DNA of 64,000 bases from Schistosoma mansoni (taxonomy: Eukaryota; Platyhelminthes; Trematoda; Strigeidida; Schistosomatidae), in assembly GCF_000237925.1 (NCBI RefSeq), contig NC_031496.1, forward strand, positions 9,842,905 through 9,906,904, written 5' to 3'. The translations under genes and the position numbers were made by a program. Below are positions 48,401-60,400 of the stretch, one piece after another; the stretch's first letter is position 1, and every line of letters begins with the position of its first letter. The notes under the pieces are model-generated. The model worked only from the letters and a program-made list of their open reading frames with translations, did no database searches and was not told the DNA's origin.

Positions 48401-51400
48401 GCGTATTGGAGATGGCCGGGAAGCCAACTCGAGAGCGAAGCGAAAATAATGCGTATTGGAGATGGCGGGGAAGCCAACTCATACTAAGCAAGGAAAATAG
48501 GTCAATGATTAGAAAAATATAGACACTGAAATAACAGTCATAGAAATTATAAGATCACGTAATAAGATGTGTTCAGATAATTGGACTGTGAAGCGAATAT
48601 TAGAAAAATAATAAGTAAATAATTGGTAGGGTGGTGAAGAAAAATAAACGAAGAAAGAGTATGGAAAATAAAATTATTTATTAAGGCCAATGGAGAGATA
48701 AGGGTGTTACAAATTTCTTATGAACACAAAGACTTGGGTTATTGGATCGAATTCCTATAGCTTCTGTTATGTGTAAGAGACGAGATCGAACCCCATAGGG
48801 AAAACTAGTAGGAATACGATAAATAATTTTAAAAGACTGATTTCTGTCAACTTCATGACCGCTATCGACCAAGTGTGAAGGAATCGAGCTCCGTATCGAC
48901 TTTACCATACCTTTTCCTAACCACGAAGGGAGGTGTTCACTAACTCTTTGGTTCAGTTGTCTGGTAGTGCGCCCAATATAGATTTCTCCACAGTAGCAGC
49001 TGAATTCATAGATACACATAGAAATGGCATAACCAGGCAACTTATCCTTTAGTTGGGGAATCACCATAGATCGTGTCGAGTAAGAAAGAAAGAGGTCGGC
49101 TGCATTAAACGTTCTCTTAACTGCTTTAGTCAGTCTATCCCGTAGTACATCATCAGCTAAATCGCCGTTGAATTGTAGTTTCAGGAAGAGCGGTTTCTTC
49201 GCAGCTGTTGATATCTTTATTTTCTTATTTGTTAAATGCAAAAATGTTTCTTCAGGAATCCTTGTGGATAACCCCTTTTGATCAACATATTATGTATGAC
49301 CTCTAACTCATTGTTGATTGAATCGACTGAGCAAATCTTCCTAGCTCTATTTGCCAGACATTTGACTAAGTTTCTTTTATAGTAGAGAGATACAAAGCTT
49401 AAGAAGTGTGTGTAATGGCTAGATGAAGAACTTTTCCTAAACACACTTCTACTGATAAAACCGTTCGCTTTTTTGATTAACAAAACGTCAAGGAAATTTA
49501 ATTTATTATCTATTTCCTCTTCACATGTGAGTTTAGTTGCTTGGTGTTTGTTGTTAAACAGTTCTAGTAGTTCCACTTTGTCAATGTCCTGATCAACAAT
49601 AATAAAAGTATCATCAACGTACCGACAATGGAAGTCGAGCTTATTGATAACATCTTTGAGCGGTCCATTCTCTAGTTTCGCAAGAAAAAAGTCCGCTAGG
49701 ATAGGACCTAGAGGTGAACCCATCGCTATACCATCAATTTGTCTATAATATGTGTTATTCAAGACAAAATGAACATTCATTGTACATTTCAAGAGTAATT
49801 CTTTAAGACTGACCTCGGGAATTCCAACATTGATTTGTTTTTCATGTAATTGTTGACACACAAAATCAATAGTCTCAGTTAGTGGCACATGTTGCATTTA
49901 ACAAATAAGAAAATAAAGATATCAACAGCTGCGAAGAAACCGCTCTTCCTGAAACTACAATTCAACGGCGATTTAGCTGATGATGTACTACGGGATAGAC
50001 TGACTAAAGCAGTTAAGAGAACGTTTAATGCAGCCGACCTCTTTCTTTCTTACTCGACACGATCTATGGTGATTCCCCAACTAAAGGATAAGTTGCCTGG
50101 TTATGCCATTTCTATGTGTATCTATGAATTCAGCTGCTACTGTGGAGAAATCTATATTGGGCGCACTACCAGACAACTGAACCAAAGAGTTAGTGAACAC
50201 CTCCCTTCGTGGTTAGGAAAAGGTATGGTAAAGTCGATACGGAGCTCGATTCCTTCACACTTGGTCGATAGCGGTCATGAAGTTGACAGAAATCAGTCTT
50301 TTAAAATTATTTATCGTATTCCTACTAGTTTTCCCTATGGGGTTCGATCTCGTCTCTTACACATAACAGAAGCTATAGGAATTCGATCCAATAACCCAAG
50401 TCTTTGTGTTCATAAGAAATTTGTAACACCCTTATCTCTCCATTGGCCTTAATAAATAATTTCATGCCAGCTCAGTGGTCTATCGGTTAAGGGCTTCGGC
50501 TCGAAACTGGTAGGTCCTGGGCTCGAATCCCGCGAGAGTGGGTTCGTGGATGCGCACTGCTGAGGAGTCCCATAATAGGACGAAACGGCCGTCCAGTGCT
50601 TCCAGGTTTTCCATGGTGGTCTAGCTTCAATTGACTCATGATTTCAACTCTATAAATTACTAAAAAATCTCCACAAAAACCCTTCTGAAAATAATTTTAT
50701 TTTCCATACTCTTTCTTCGTTTATTTTTCTTCACCACCCTACCAATTATTTACTTACTTATTATTTTTCTAATAGCATCACAGTCCAATTATCTGAACAC
50801 ATCTTATTACGTGATCTTATAATTTCTATGACTGTTATTTCAGTGTCTATATTTTTCTAATCATTGACCTATTTTCCTATTATGTAACATTGATTCAAGC
50901 CTTTTATTATTCATATCACAACTAGTACACCTGTCCTCAAATTGTACTTTTCATTTATAATTAATTTTGATTATGTAATCTATTCCACTGTTATTGACTT
51001 ATAAACTGCCTTGATTGGTTTAATAATTTCGTGTATGCATATAAATATTACTGCATATTAGAGTAAAGCCTGATGAGGATCTAATCGGAAACAATATTGT
51101 TCGCTTATATATGTTGTTCTAAATCACAATATGGGAAGTTTTCAAATTTTGAAAATGAATATTAACTAATAGCATGCGCCCGTCCTTATTTCGCACTTAT
51201 CAATGCGCAAATGTCTGATTGGCCAGGGAATCAATTTTGGTTCATTGAATGATATGATTTTTGTTGATTATCATAAATATCTATCTGTTCATATGTTCGA
51301 GGATTTATGCTGTAATGGTAACCTTTAGTGACCTTATAATAATCACCTTTGCACACACAAAAACTTGCACTGGTGCTGTCCGAAGAAGCACGAAAAACAC

Positions 51401-54400
51401 TTATATGATGGGAATCTCACGGGTCCGGAATCATCAGAGCATTCTTCAAAACGAAGAAGTAGAGGATCATAATGAATGTTATCCAGTGTTATACTCCCAT
51501 CTGTGAAAACCAAGAATTAAATAAAAATCAGTTTTATGAGAGGCTGGAGTCATTCGTAAAGAAGTGACCAGGAATGGATGACCTAAACGCCAGGGTCGGA
51601 ATGGGCAACACCCAATATAAAGATATCATGAGACGACATGAACTTGGAGAAAGGAACGTGAATGGCGAGAGATTTGCAAATTGATGTATCTTCAACAGGA
51701 TGATTATCGGGAGCACTATATTTCTCCACAAGCCCATATACAAAGCCACATGGATCTCGCCGGGTTACACTACAAAGAATCAGATCGATTATAATTGCGC
51801 CACTAAAATATTCGGAAGCTCAATAGAAGGCATGAAAACCAAGAGAAGAGCTGATATAACCATCTGGTGATTGCCAATATGAAACTAAAGCTTATGAAGC
51901 ATTCGACAATAGCATTAAAAAAGTTTTATACAGCCTTCCTTTGAAATACTGACAAAATCAACGAATTCAAGGTAACTCTCAACAAAAGGTTCCAAGCCAT
52001 ATGATGTGCTGGAAGAAGAAATTACTATAGAGGACAACTGGAAAAAGATCAAAGCAGCACACAATGAAGAAAGTTAAAGGGAAATTTAATAAACCAAAGC
52101 GATCAGTCAGTGACAAAGAAGGCAAGCCAATCAATGAAATTCAAGAACATCGGAACAGGTGGTTGGAACACTTCGAGGAACTCTTGAATGAGTCAGCTTC
52201 ATTGAACCCACCGGATATCAGAACAGTACACACATATCTTCCTATAGCTGTCACTTCACCGTCGATCGAAGAAATCAGGATGGCCATAGGATAAACCAAG
52301 AGTGGGAAAGCGGCAGGACCTGACAATAGATCAGCCGAAGCACAGAATTCAGACAACTAACTCTAAACGTGTTTTACGTTCTATTCAGGACGATTTGAGA
52401 AGAGGAATATGTGTCGACAGAGTGGAAAGAAGAATACCTCATCGAGATACAAAGGTATCACACTGTCAGTACCAGGAAAGGTTTTCAACATAATGTTGCT
52501 GAAACTGATGAAAGACTCAATAGACGCCAAACTTCGAGATCAACAGGCTGGATTCTGTAAGAATCGGTCGTGCACAGACCGAATCGCGACACTACGGACC
52601 ATCGTTGAACAGTCAGTTTAATGAAACTCGTCATCATACATCAACTTCATTGACTATGAGGAGGCGTTTGACAGTGTGGATGGGAGAACCTTATGGAATT
52701 TTGATTCTCTATTATAGTGTACCTGAGGAGATCGTCAACATAGTCCGGAATTCATACGACGGACTACACGGCAAACTCGTGCATGGAGGACAGCTGACAG
52801 ACGCATTTCAAGTGAGGACTGGTGTCAGACAAGACTGTCTACTCTCGCCTTTTCTCTTTCTTCTTGTGGTTGATTGAATTATGAAGACCTCCATATCACC
52901 GAGAAAGCACGGCATTCAATGGACAGCTTGAATGCAACTAAACGATTCGGGCTTCGCAGATGACATGGCCTTCCTATCCCATACATACGAACAAATGCAG
53001 ATGAAGACAGCTAGCGTAGCAGCAGCCTCTGCAGCAGTAGGCCTTGACATACGGTCAGTCAGTCAGCTACAACATAGGACCAGGCACATATATGCATCGG
53101 TCCAAGTTCCCATACCTCATTAGCTTAACATACACAAAAGAAAAAGCAAGATCCTCAAATACAACACAGAGAGCACCAACGCAATCACACTTGATGGAGA
53201 AACTTTGGAAGAGGTGGAAAGTTTCACGTACATGGTCAGCATCATCGATGAAGAAGAAGGATCCGATGCAGACGGCTTGTGTTCCCATAAGTGGTAACAG
53301 GAGTAAGTAAGTAAGACCATCAAAGTCACGAATCTGTCACTACAAAATTATTGGAAAACTAGATGTGTACAATGGTTTTAATCTATCTCGGCAGAATGTT
53401 TTCTCGACACAGCCAACATCAATGAGGTTCTTTGTCAGTTCTTCTGGGAAGGCTTCAAATTGTTTATTTTTCCTTTGTATTGTAAATGCATTTCTGTTAT
53501 ATGAAGCCAATAGTGACCTTAGATTCATAATTCTGCCGTTTGCCGTAGCTGTTTCCTGATTATTTATTTCTCTTTTATTTGTGGTCTCATATTTCTTAAT
53601 ATCATCGATCCAATACAGATTAGTCGGTATTTTTTCCCTCTTGTAGAGCACCACTCGCTGGTGATTTTTAAAATATAGGTTTTCATTAGGTGAATTATAT
53701 CTGTCAGTAATCTTTGAATTTCTCTCAAAATTTAAAAGTTATGTCAATAGTGATGTGCTTCGTTGCTTTTGAAGTATCTCATCCTACTGCTTTATACATG
53801 CAGATTCTGGAAATAATGTTTGTCAAAAATGATAGGAACAGCTAAAAATGACAATAAATGATGTTGATTGTTATCTAATGTACAGGTGTAAATGTCTGCA
53901 TACCCACAACCTGATCGGAATCAGTTTTAAAATGGATGTTAATAGTTGTTTTTACTGAATACTTCTAATCCTTTGCTTTCAAATTTATTTCAAACAAGAT
54001 TTGAATGATGCACATCCTCAGTTTAATCATTTTCAGTGCTGATTATTACCCAATTTGATCTCTTCACTATCACTCGCGAATAGTGTATAAGACATTATAA
54101 AATGTAATTGAACATAATGAGTTTATTGTGAAGTTTTTTCAAACGATTGAAATTGCTGTTTTAGATAAGAGCTGACGTTGGTGTTGGTGACATTATCCGT
54201 CGAGCGTTAGATTTAGTTACTGTAGTGGTACCACCAGCCTTACCTGTTGTAATGACAGTAGGTGTTGTTCTGGCTCAACGACGTTTATTATCTCATGGAA
54301 TATTTTGTGTCAATTCAACCGTGATCAATGTTTGTGGAGTTATCAATGTAGCTTGTTTTGATAAAGTAAGACTTTTATCTCTGCTTTCAACTTATTATTA

Positions 54401-57400
54401 TTATTATTATCGTTTCTGACCTATCTCTCTACAGTTTAATATGAGTGACTGTTTTGTCTGAACCCATTTAAATTTGTTTGTGAATACTCTAATGATATGG
54501 GGTTTGTTAGATTGGAAACCACGACATATGATGTTGTTGCCGTATCTGTCTCATCAGTGAATTTCGATTCAGTTGTTTCTGGGGTCTTGAATTATGACCA
54601 GTTAAGCTAAATCTGTCTTATTGGTTATAAATTATTATTATTACACATAATAAAGATATTAATTCATACCGGGCTTGGAAGTTTTGTTATCTTACTTTTA
54701 TTGCACGAACACCCTAATTATTTTCGGATCGTATTCTCTATACCTATTATTTTTTCCCCACCACTGATGTTACTACCACTTCGGTATTCACCATGATCAT
54801 TTAATCTTTCTGTGCCGTTGTGGTGTGGAAAGTTGGGCCGACTCATATTTGTGCTTAGTGTGCTACATTGCTTATGATTGACTAGTCGATGTAGTTATCT
54901 TAATGTCGTCAGTTAAATAGATTTTCTCCAAATAACGATATTCAGACTTTTCTTTTAGGCTGCTGATTACGGAAGTTACTGATAGCAGATGATGTTGTTT
55001 GGTTTTATGGGTTGAAAATGAGGGGTATTGATGTAAAACGTGTAAATCAGTAAATTACAGTTTACTATCAACATGATTGTGTCGTAACCGCACTCCTTGT
55101 AAACATCAATACTGTTCGTGTACTGTAAACAAGTTGTTCAGCTAGAATTTCAAACTGTTGTGTTACAGGTTGAAACTCTTTGTGGTATAGCCCAGTCTAT
55201 TAGTAGTATCTTTTAGTTGTCATAGAACTAGTTTACTCTGAAGTCTAGTGTTTTTCTAAAGAATTTTTTATATATTACTAGTAGTTTGACTTGTAATTTC
55301 ATTCTCTTCGAAAATATGAATGACCTGATGTTATAAGAAGAGGCCGAAATTAGTAGAAATGTCCTTGAATTAAAGAATGTATTCCCTCTTTTGGTAGCTT
55401 CTTTCACTGAGCGTGGTGCTGATCGATTGTAACTCCTTCGATATAGTTTCGATAACTTTAATGAGCGGTCCATTCGCTGATTTGCTTATGAATAAAACTG
55501 AGTGGAGTTCATTTGGATAGAACTGAACGAACCTTAAATAGATCTAACAAAGTTCAAATGGTAATATTAATTTATTCAACGATTTCGTCAACTAGCATTT
55601 TGACCTGTATTAAAGTATATAGACTACTACAAATGTAGTTGTTATCCACTCGGCTTAAAATAGCCTCTATGATTGCACTCTCAATCACCTCATACCGTTG
55701 CAGTGTTTTTGAAATATATGTATTTTCTGGGGAATATTTTGATACTTCGTTTTCTTCGTGTGTACATATTTGAAAACAATGCAAACTTATACCCAGTTCA
55801 CAAGATGAATTATTTGTTGAGTTGTATGCAGTATAAATAAAGTAGTTGACTATTTACTTCCATGTGTTTCATAGCGGACTGAAAATCTACCACTTTTCCA
55901 AGTCTCCAATGTATTGAATACTCAAATTATTGGGTGACCAATAAAGCAAAATGTGTATCGATTCCAACAATGTTTTCTTCCGCACTTTTGTTTCTGAAAG
56001 AGTGTATTACGTGTAAATTAAGACAAATTCCAATCACGTAGCTCATTACTCAGATCTTATGATTGTTTCTTGTGTAAGATTTTTCAGCGAATATAAAATT
56101 ATGCTAAATTCAGTCATAGACAGTTAAAAATCAGCAAGATTAATTAATTTCATATCATGATTTTAACAATCAAAATGTATCAACAAATTTAAACCCCTTA
56201 ACCACCGATAATAAACAAAGTCAAGTAGTCTGACACTAATCCAGTTACAATCGATCTATGCATTTTGAATATCACTAAGCTAAACATGCTTCGAGAACAT
56301 CAAGGTCATCTATAAACCTGTAGATATTATCTATTTTCTGTACCTGGGACCAACCTCGGATCTAGAGCTTCTTTTTTGATACTATCCGACTGTTATTTTG
56401 TGTTCAGAAATAAGCTTTGAGATCTAAATGTAATACACATGTTTTCCATTGTCTCATGTTTCTTCATAGACGGGTACTTTAACAGAAGATGGTTTGGATA
56501 TGTGGGGTATCATTCCTTATGAAGATGGTTTATTTGGAGATCCGGAATTAGAACCATCAGAGTTGGATAATGGTCCTCTAATGGAATGTTTAGCGACTTG
56601 TCACTCATTGACATTGATTGAAGGAGTTCTGGCTGGAGATCCTCTGGACTTAAAGATGTTCCAGTCAACTAAATGGGTAAGGATTGTAAATGGTTCTAGT
56701 TTTTTTCCGCTCACAATTTTTACTTCTCTGAAACCTAAATGTCGTAGTTACTTTGAGGTTATTGTCAGATTCACACACCATAACATGTGAATTAACCGAC
56801 TAGATATTTTTGGTACAGGTAAGAAGGTTCTGATTGTGCGTTTCCGCTGACAGAATGAGGGTTTGGGAAAAGATTGGTTTTGAACGTAGTTAACTGTGAC
56901 CCCATCGATGGCTTCAGCTATCTTTTGAGTGTTTACTACTTATTGACAGCTAGGACGTCATTCAAAGTTAGTAAGCCTAGAAATTTTTTGAAGCAAAGAG
57001 ATTCAACAACCTTGACTTGTTAAGCATTGTGGTAGATTCACATACAACCGAATGATCCTCAAACTGTATGAGATTCAATTTCTGGATTTTATTTCTGACA
57101 GCTATCAATTATATATAGATAAGATGCAAATCTAGTAACATTGAGGCATATTTTCTAAAATATCACGAAAGCTTGTTTAAAGGATGTACTTATACAGCCA
57201 TACAACAACACGTTTATTAACGTAAACAAATTCATTGTCGATCTTTTTGTTTTTGTCAGGAATTCATTGAAGAAGCTGCTGATCACTGTAAATTTGAAAT
57301 GGCTGTCCCTACTATCGTACGTCCACCGAGTAAAACCAGTTTGACGGAAAAGACTTCTGAAAAATTTAATGATGATGTAAGTTATGTTGTGTAGATAAGT

Positions 57401-60400
57401 TTGTATCTTTACATTACAGTTTCTTATACACCTGATAAAGAATGCCGACTATTTCAACCTGAGAGAGTCGATGTATGTTCTGATGATAAAATGTGGAGTA
57501 GTGTTGACTATTGTGCTGGACATAGCAACTGCTCTGGTCCTTGTTGTACGATTACTGACAGTTTATCCTATATTGTTATTTTATTAAAATGGGAAACCTT
57601 TCCTACTGGACTGTCTTGTCCTTTGTTATCGATTCATTGTGGGCTTACGTCAATAATTCAGTTTCTCGATACGCCATCACTCTGTAGTAAGTTTTTGGAA
57701 TTGCGCAAAGTCAAACTAAACGAAACTTGCACTCATGCTAGGAAAATTAACTGTGAATATCCTTCCTGCAGTTAGGTCCCAAACCATGCAAATAAAGAAG
57801 GTTTGAATGTGGAATACTTTACTCTTTTTTGCAACGAGATTGTAATGAATTCCTAGAATCGTTGTTTATGTACACTTTGAATGTTACTGGGAAACACGAG
57901 AGAGCTCAATGTATTAGAAATATCAACAGAATAAACTAGATTCATAAAACTCCATGAGAGACTGTTGGGGACGCGTACAAACTAAGTGTTTCAGCACAGA
58001 AAACCTGTTAATCCAAATTCGTATGATATAACTTATGGAAAAGTAACGGTACTCAGCTACGTAATTGTTTTTTGAGGAGAGATGTCGACGATAACTATTT
58101 TTCACAGTCGTTCGTTTAACTAAATGCTTATAAAACCACCTACATTTACGTCCCTATATCAGCATACATACATGTCGCACTATAGTGGTTACAAAAGTCT
58201 AAATATCATTGGTTTGTTTTTGGATAATCTACAACCTAGATAAATTGTAGTTTAATCAATTTATAGAGATGTACTTGAAAAACACATCTGTGGAAACATT
58301 GAATGTTGACAGCATCATTCACTATAATTTAAGCTGGATGTTGATTCCCATCCATTAACTCAGCGTTGCTGTAAGTAAAAGACCAATATGGGGCTTAACT
58401 TCTGTAGCGTTATAGAAGCCTGCACATCTATTAAGAAAGATTTCTAATCGTGTTTTATTTCACTATGTTAGGCTCTAAGTGAGCGTAGATTTTGGCCACT
58501 AAGGTATCTGGTTTGACATAGTTTGCCTAGGTATTGACAAAATGGTCGTTTATACGGTTTCATGGTTTAGCTCTTTAGTGATCAAACTTATTTTCAAGTA
58601 CTGTTGTTATGTTTCGGCATCCTAAAACTTATTCGAGTTGGATATCATGATCACTACTTGCCCTTATAGACATATAGTATCAAATCACCTAACGTAATGC
58701 TAAAACACAGTGAATATCTAAATGCAACGCGGTTGATTTTGGTAAACAATATTTATAATGTTCGGAAAGCATACATGAATAAATAGCTTATTTTAATAGA
58801 CTATACTATTTTTAGATTTCGAGCTTGTATGTCAGCTGAGTAAATTACGATTTGCTTCTTTTCTGTATTTTATAAAAATGCTTTTCATTGAAATCGAAAA
58901 TCCTGATTTCACACACTTGTAGGATATTCCATATGAAGTGGGTATTTTACGTCAATTTCCATTCAGTTCTTCCTTACAACGTATGTCTGTGATTACTCGT
59001 GCTCTCAATCAAAATCATTTCAATATCTATACTAAAGGTGCACCTGAAACTATTGAATTATTGTGCAGATGTGATACTAGTAAGTAAAATGTGAAGATTC
59101 TCAAGAATTATTGTTATTATTATTAGTATTATTTAATGTTAATACAATCAGTCAGTTATATGCAACGTTAACCCTATCACAAATATATATCAACTCAAGT
59201 TTCCACACCGTTTTAACACTCTGAGACAAAATGATAAATATGTATACCAAAGTGGTATTAACATTATGTACAGTAAGATGATTTAGTGTGTACAATGTGA
59301 TTTAAGAAAGTTTCTTGAATTCGTGTGACAAAAAGTATTTGATCGTTTTAAAACTGAATATCTAAAGGCAAATAATAAGGAACCTGTAGACATCCTCTTT
59401 GAAAGGCTACTCTCCATAGCCGTTAAATGGTGAGAAAGAAACCAGTGCTTACTATAGTCTTTTTCTCAAAGACTGATCTATCACTTACGCCACAGGTGAC
59501 ACTTGGTGATAAAAGCCAACTGACTTTTTATTTTGTTCTTAAATTTCGTTAGACACCAACCCACTAGGATAGATGTTATCCCTCGATAGATGAAATCGTT
59601 GGGGCACTCTACGACCTGACTGTTTGTGATCGGACTGAAAATTGATACGGGTTGGTGCTGAAGCAAAATATTTGTATGTTAATGTAGAAAAACTCATCTT
59701 AAACATACTGCCATTGTTGCTCTAAATAACCATACTACTGTGTATTTTTTCGAAGTTTTTAATCGTCACGAATTAAGTAATGGTGTTATTAGTTTATTTA
59801 AATTTCTCAGTATTACACATTTTGAAACAGTTACTGAACTGGATGGAATTTCTATTTCTAAGTGGAATGTGTGCTTGTTTAGCGGGGTTCCATTTAGTCA
59901 AAAATTCTAATTGTACACAAGCGTAGTCTGAAATTTTGCAATTGAAACATTTACATTCTGATTGACATCGTACAAGATCGATTTAAACCGATTCGTCGGT
60001 TTGTTGTTTATAACTCTCACTATTTAGTGTCATCTCTACACTTAGTTAAACGATATTGAGACAAATTGTTCTGACTTACAATTCCCTCCAGCAATTAGGA
60101 TCACTTCCTTGAACAATTGAATGGTTGATTTATTTATTTAGTTTTGCTTGTATATTGATCTCATGATGCTTTGTGAATTCTGACAATGTATAGTTCTTTT
60201 AATGATAAGCATTATAATGTACCAGGTTTAGTAGTTCTGATGAAACAATACAATAATTAGAAAAATTCCGACAGTCTATATATTCATGCACTCATTTATT
60301 CTATTCATTTGATATCTGGTTTACACTGATATATTGTTTTTTGCAATGTCAATAATAAGCAACACTAAATTGTAATTAATGCTCATTCAGAAAGTGTCTA

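Larger units (their letters stand above)
48491..50879 (-). mobile_element. Penelope-like element with inverted terminal copies
   Basis: Two arms of about 750 bp, 48491-49241 and 49892-50879 (the latter interrupted by a SINE), are near-identical reverse complements. Each encodes the same 186-residue GIY-YIG region plus 3' UTR. Between them, 49242-49891 encodes the RT core on the minus strand. Penelope-like elements pair an RT with a C-terminal GIY-YIG endonuclease and often carry partial terminal copies (pseudo-LTRs), direct or inverted, so the layout fits that family. The RT lacks its N-terminal half and is frameshifted from the endonuclease, so this copy is not autonomous. The near-identity of the arms points to a recent event or to gene conversion. 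Confidence 0.9.
47755..54164 (+). other. P5B ATPase intron 8 with nested elements
   Basis: The largest intron (6410 bp). It holds a Penelope-like element with inverted arms (48349-50879), a SINE inside that element (50463-50688), a plus-strand RTE copy (51345-53290), and a 75-bp truncated RTE insertion inside the latter (53053-53127). The rest (47755-48300, 53300-54164) is plain AT-rich sequence. Confidence 0.85.
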
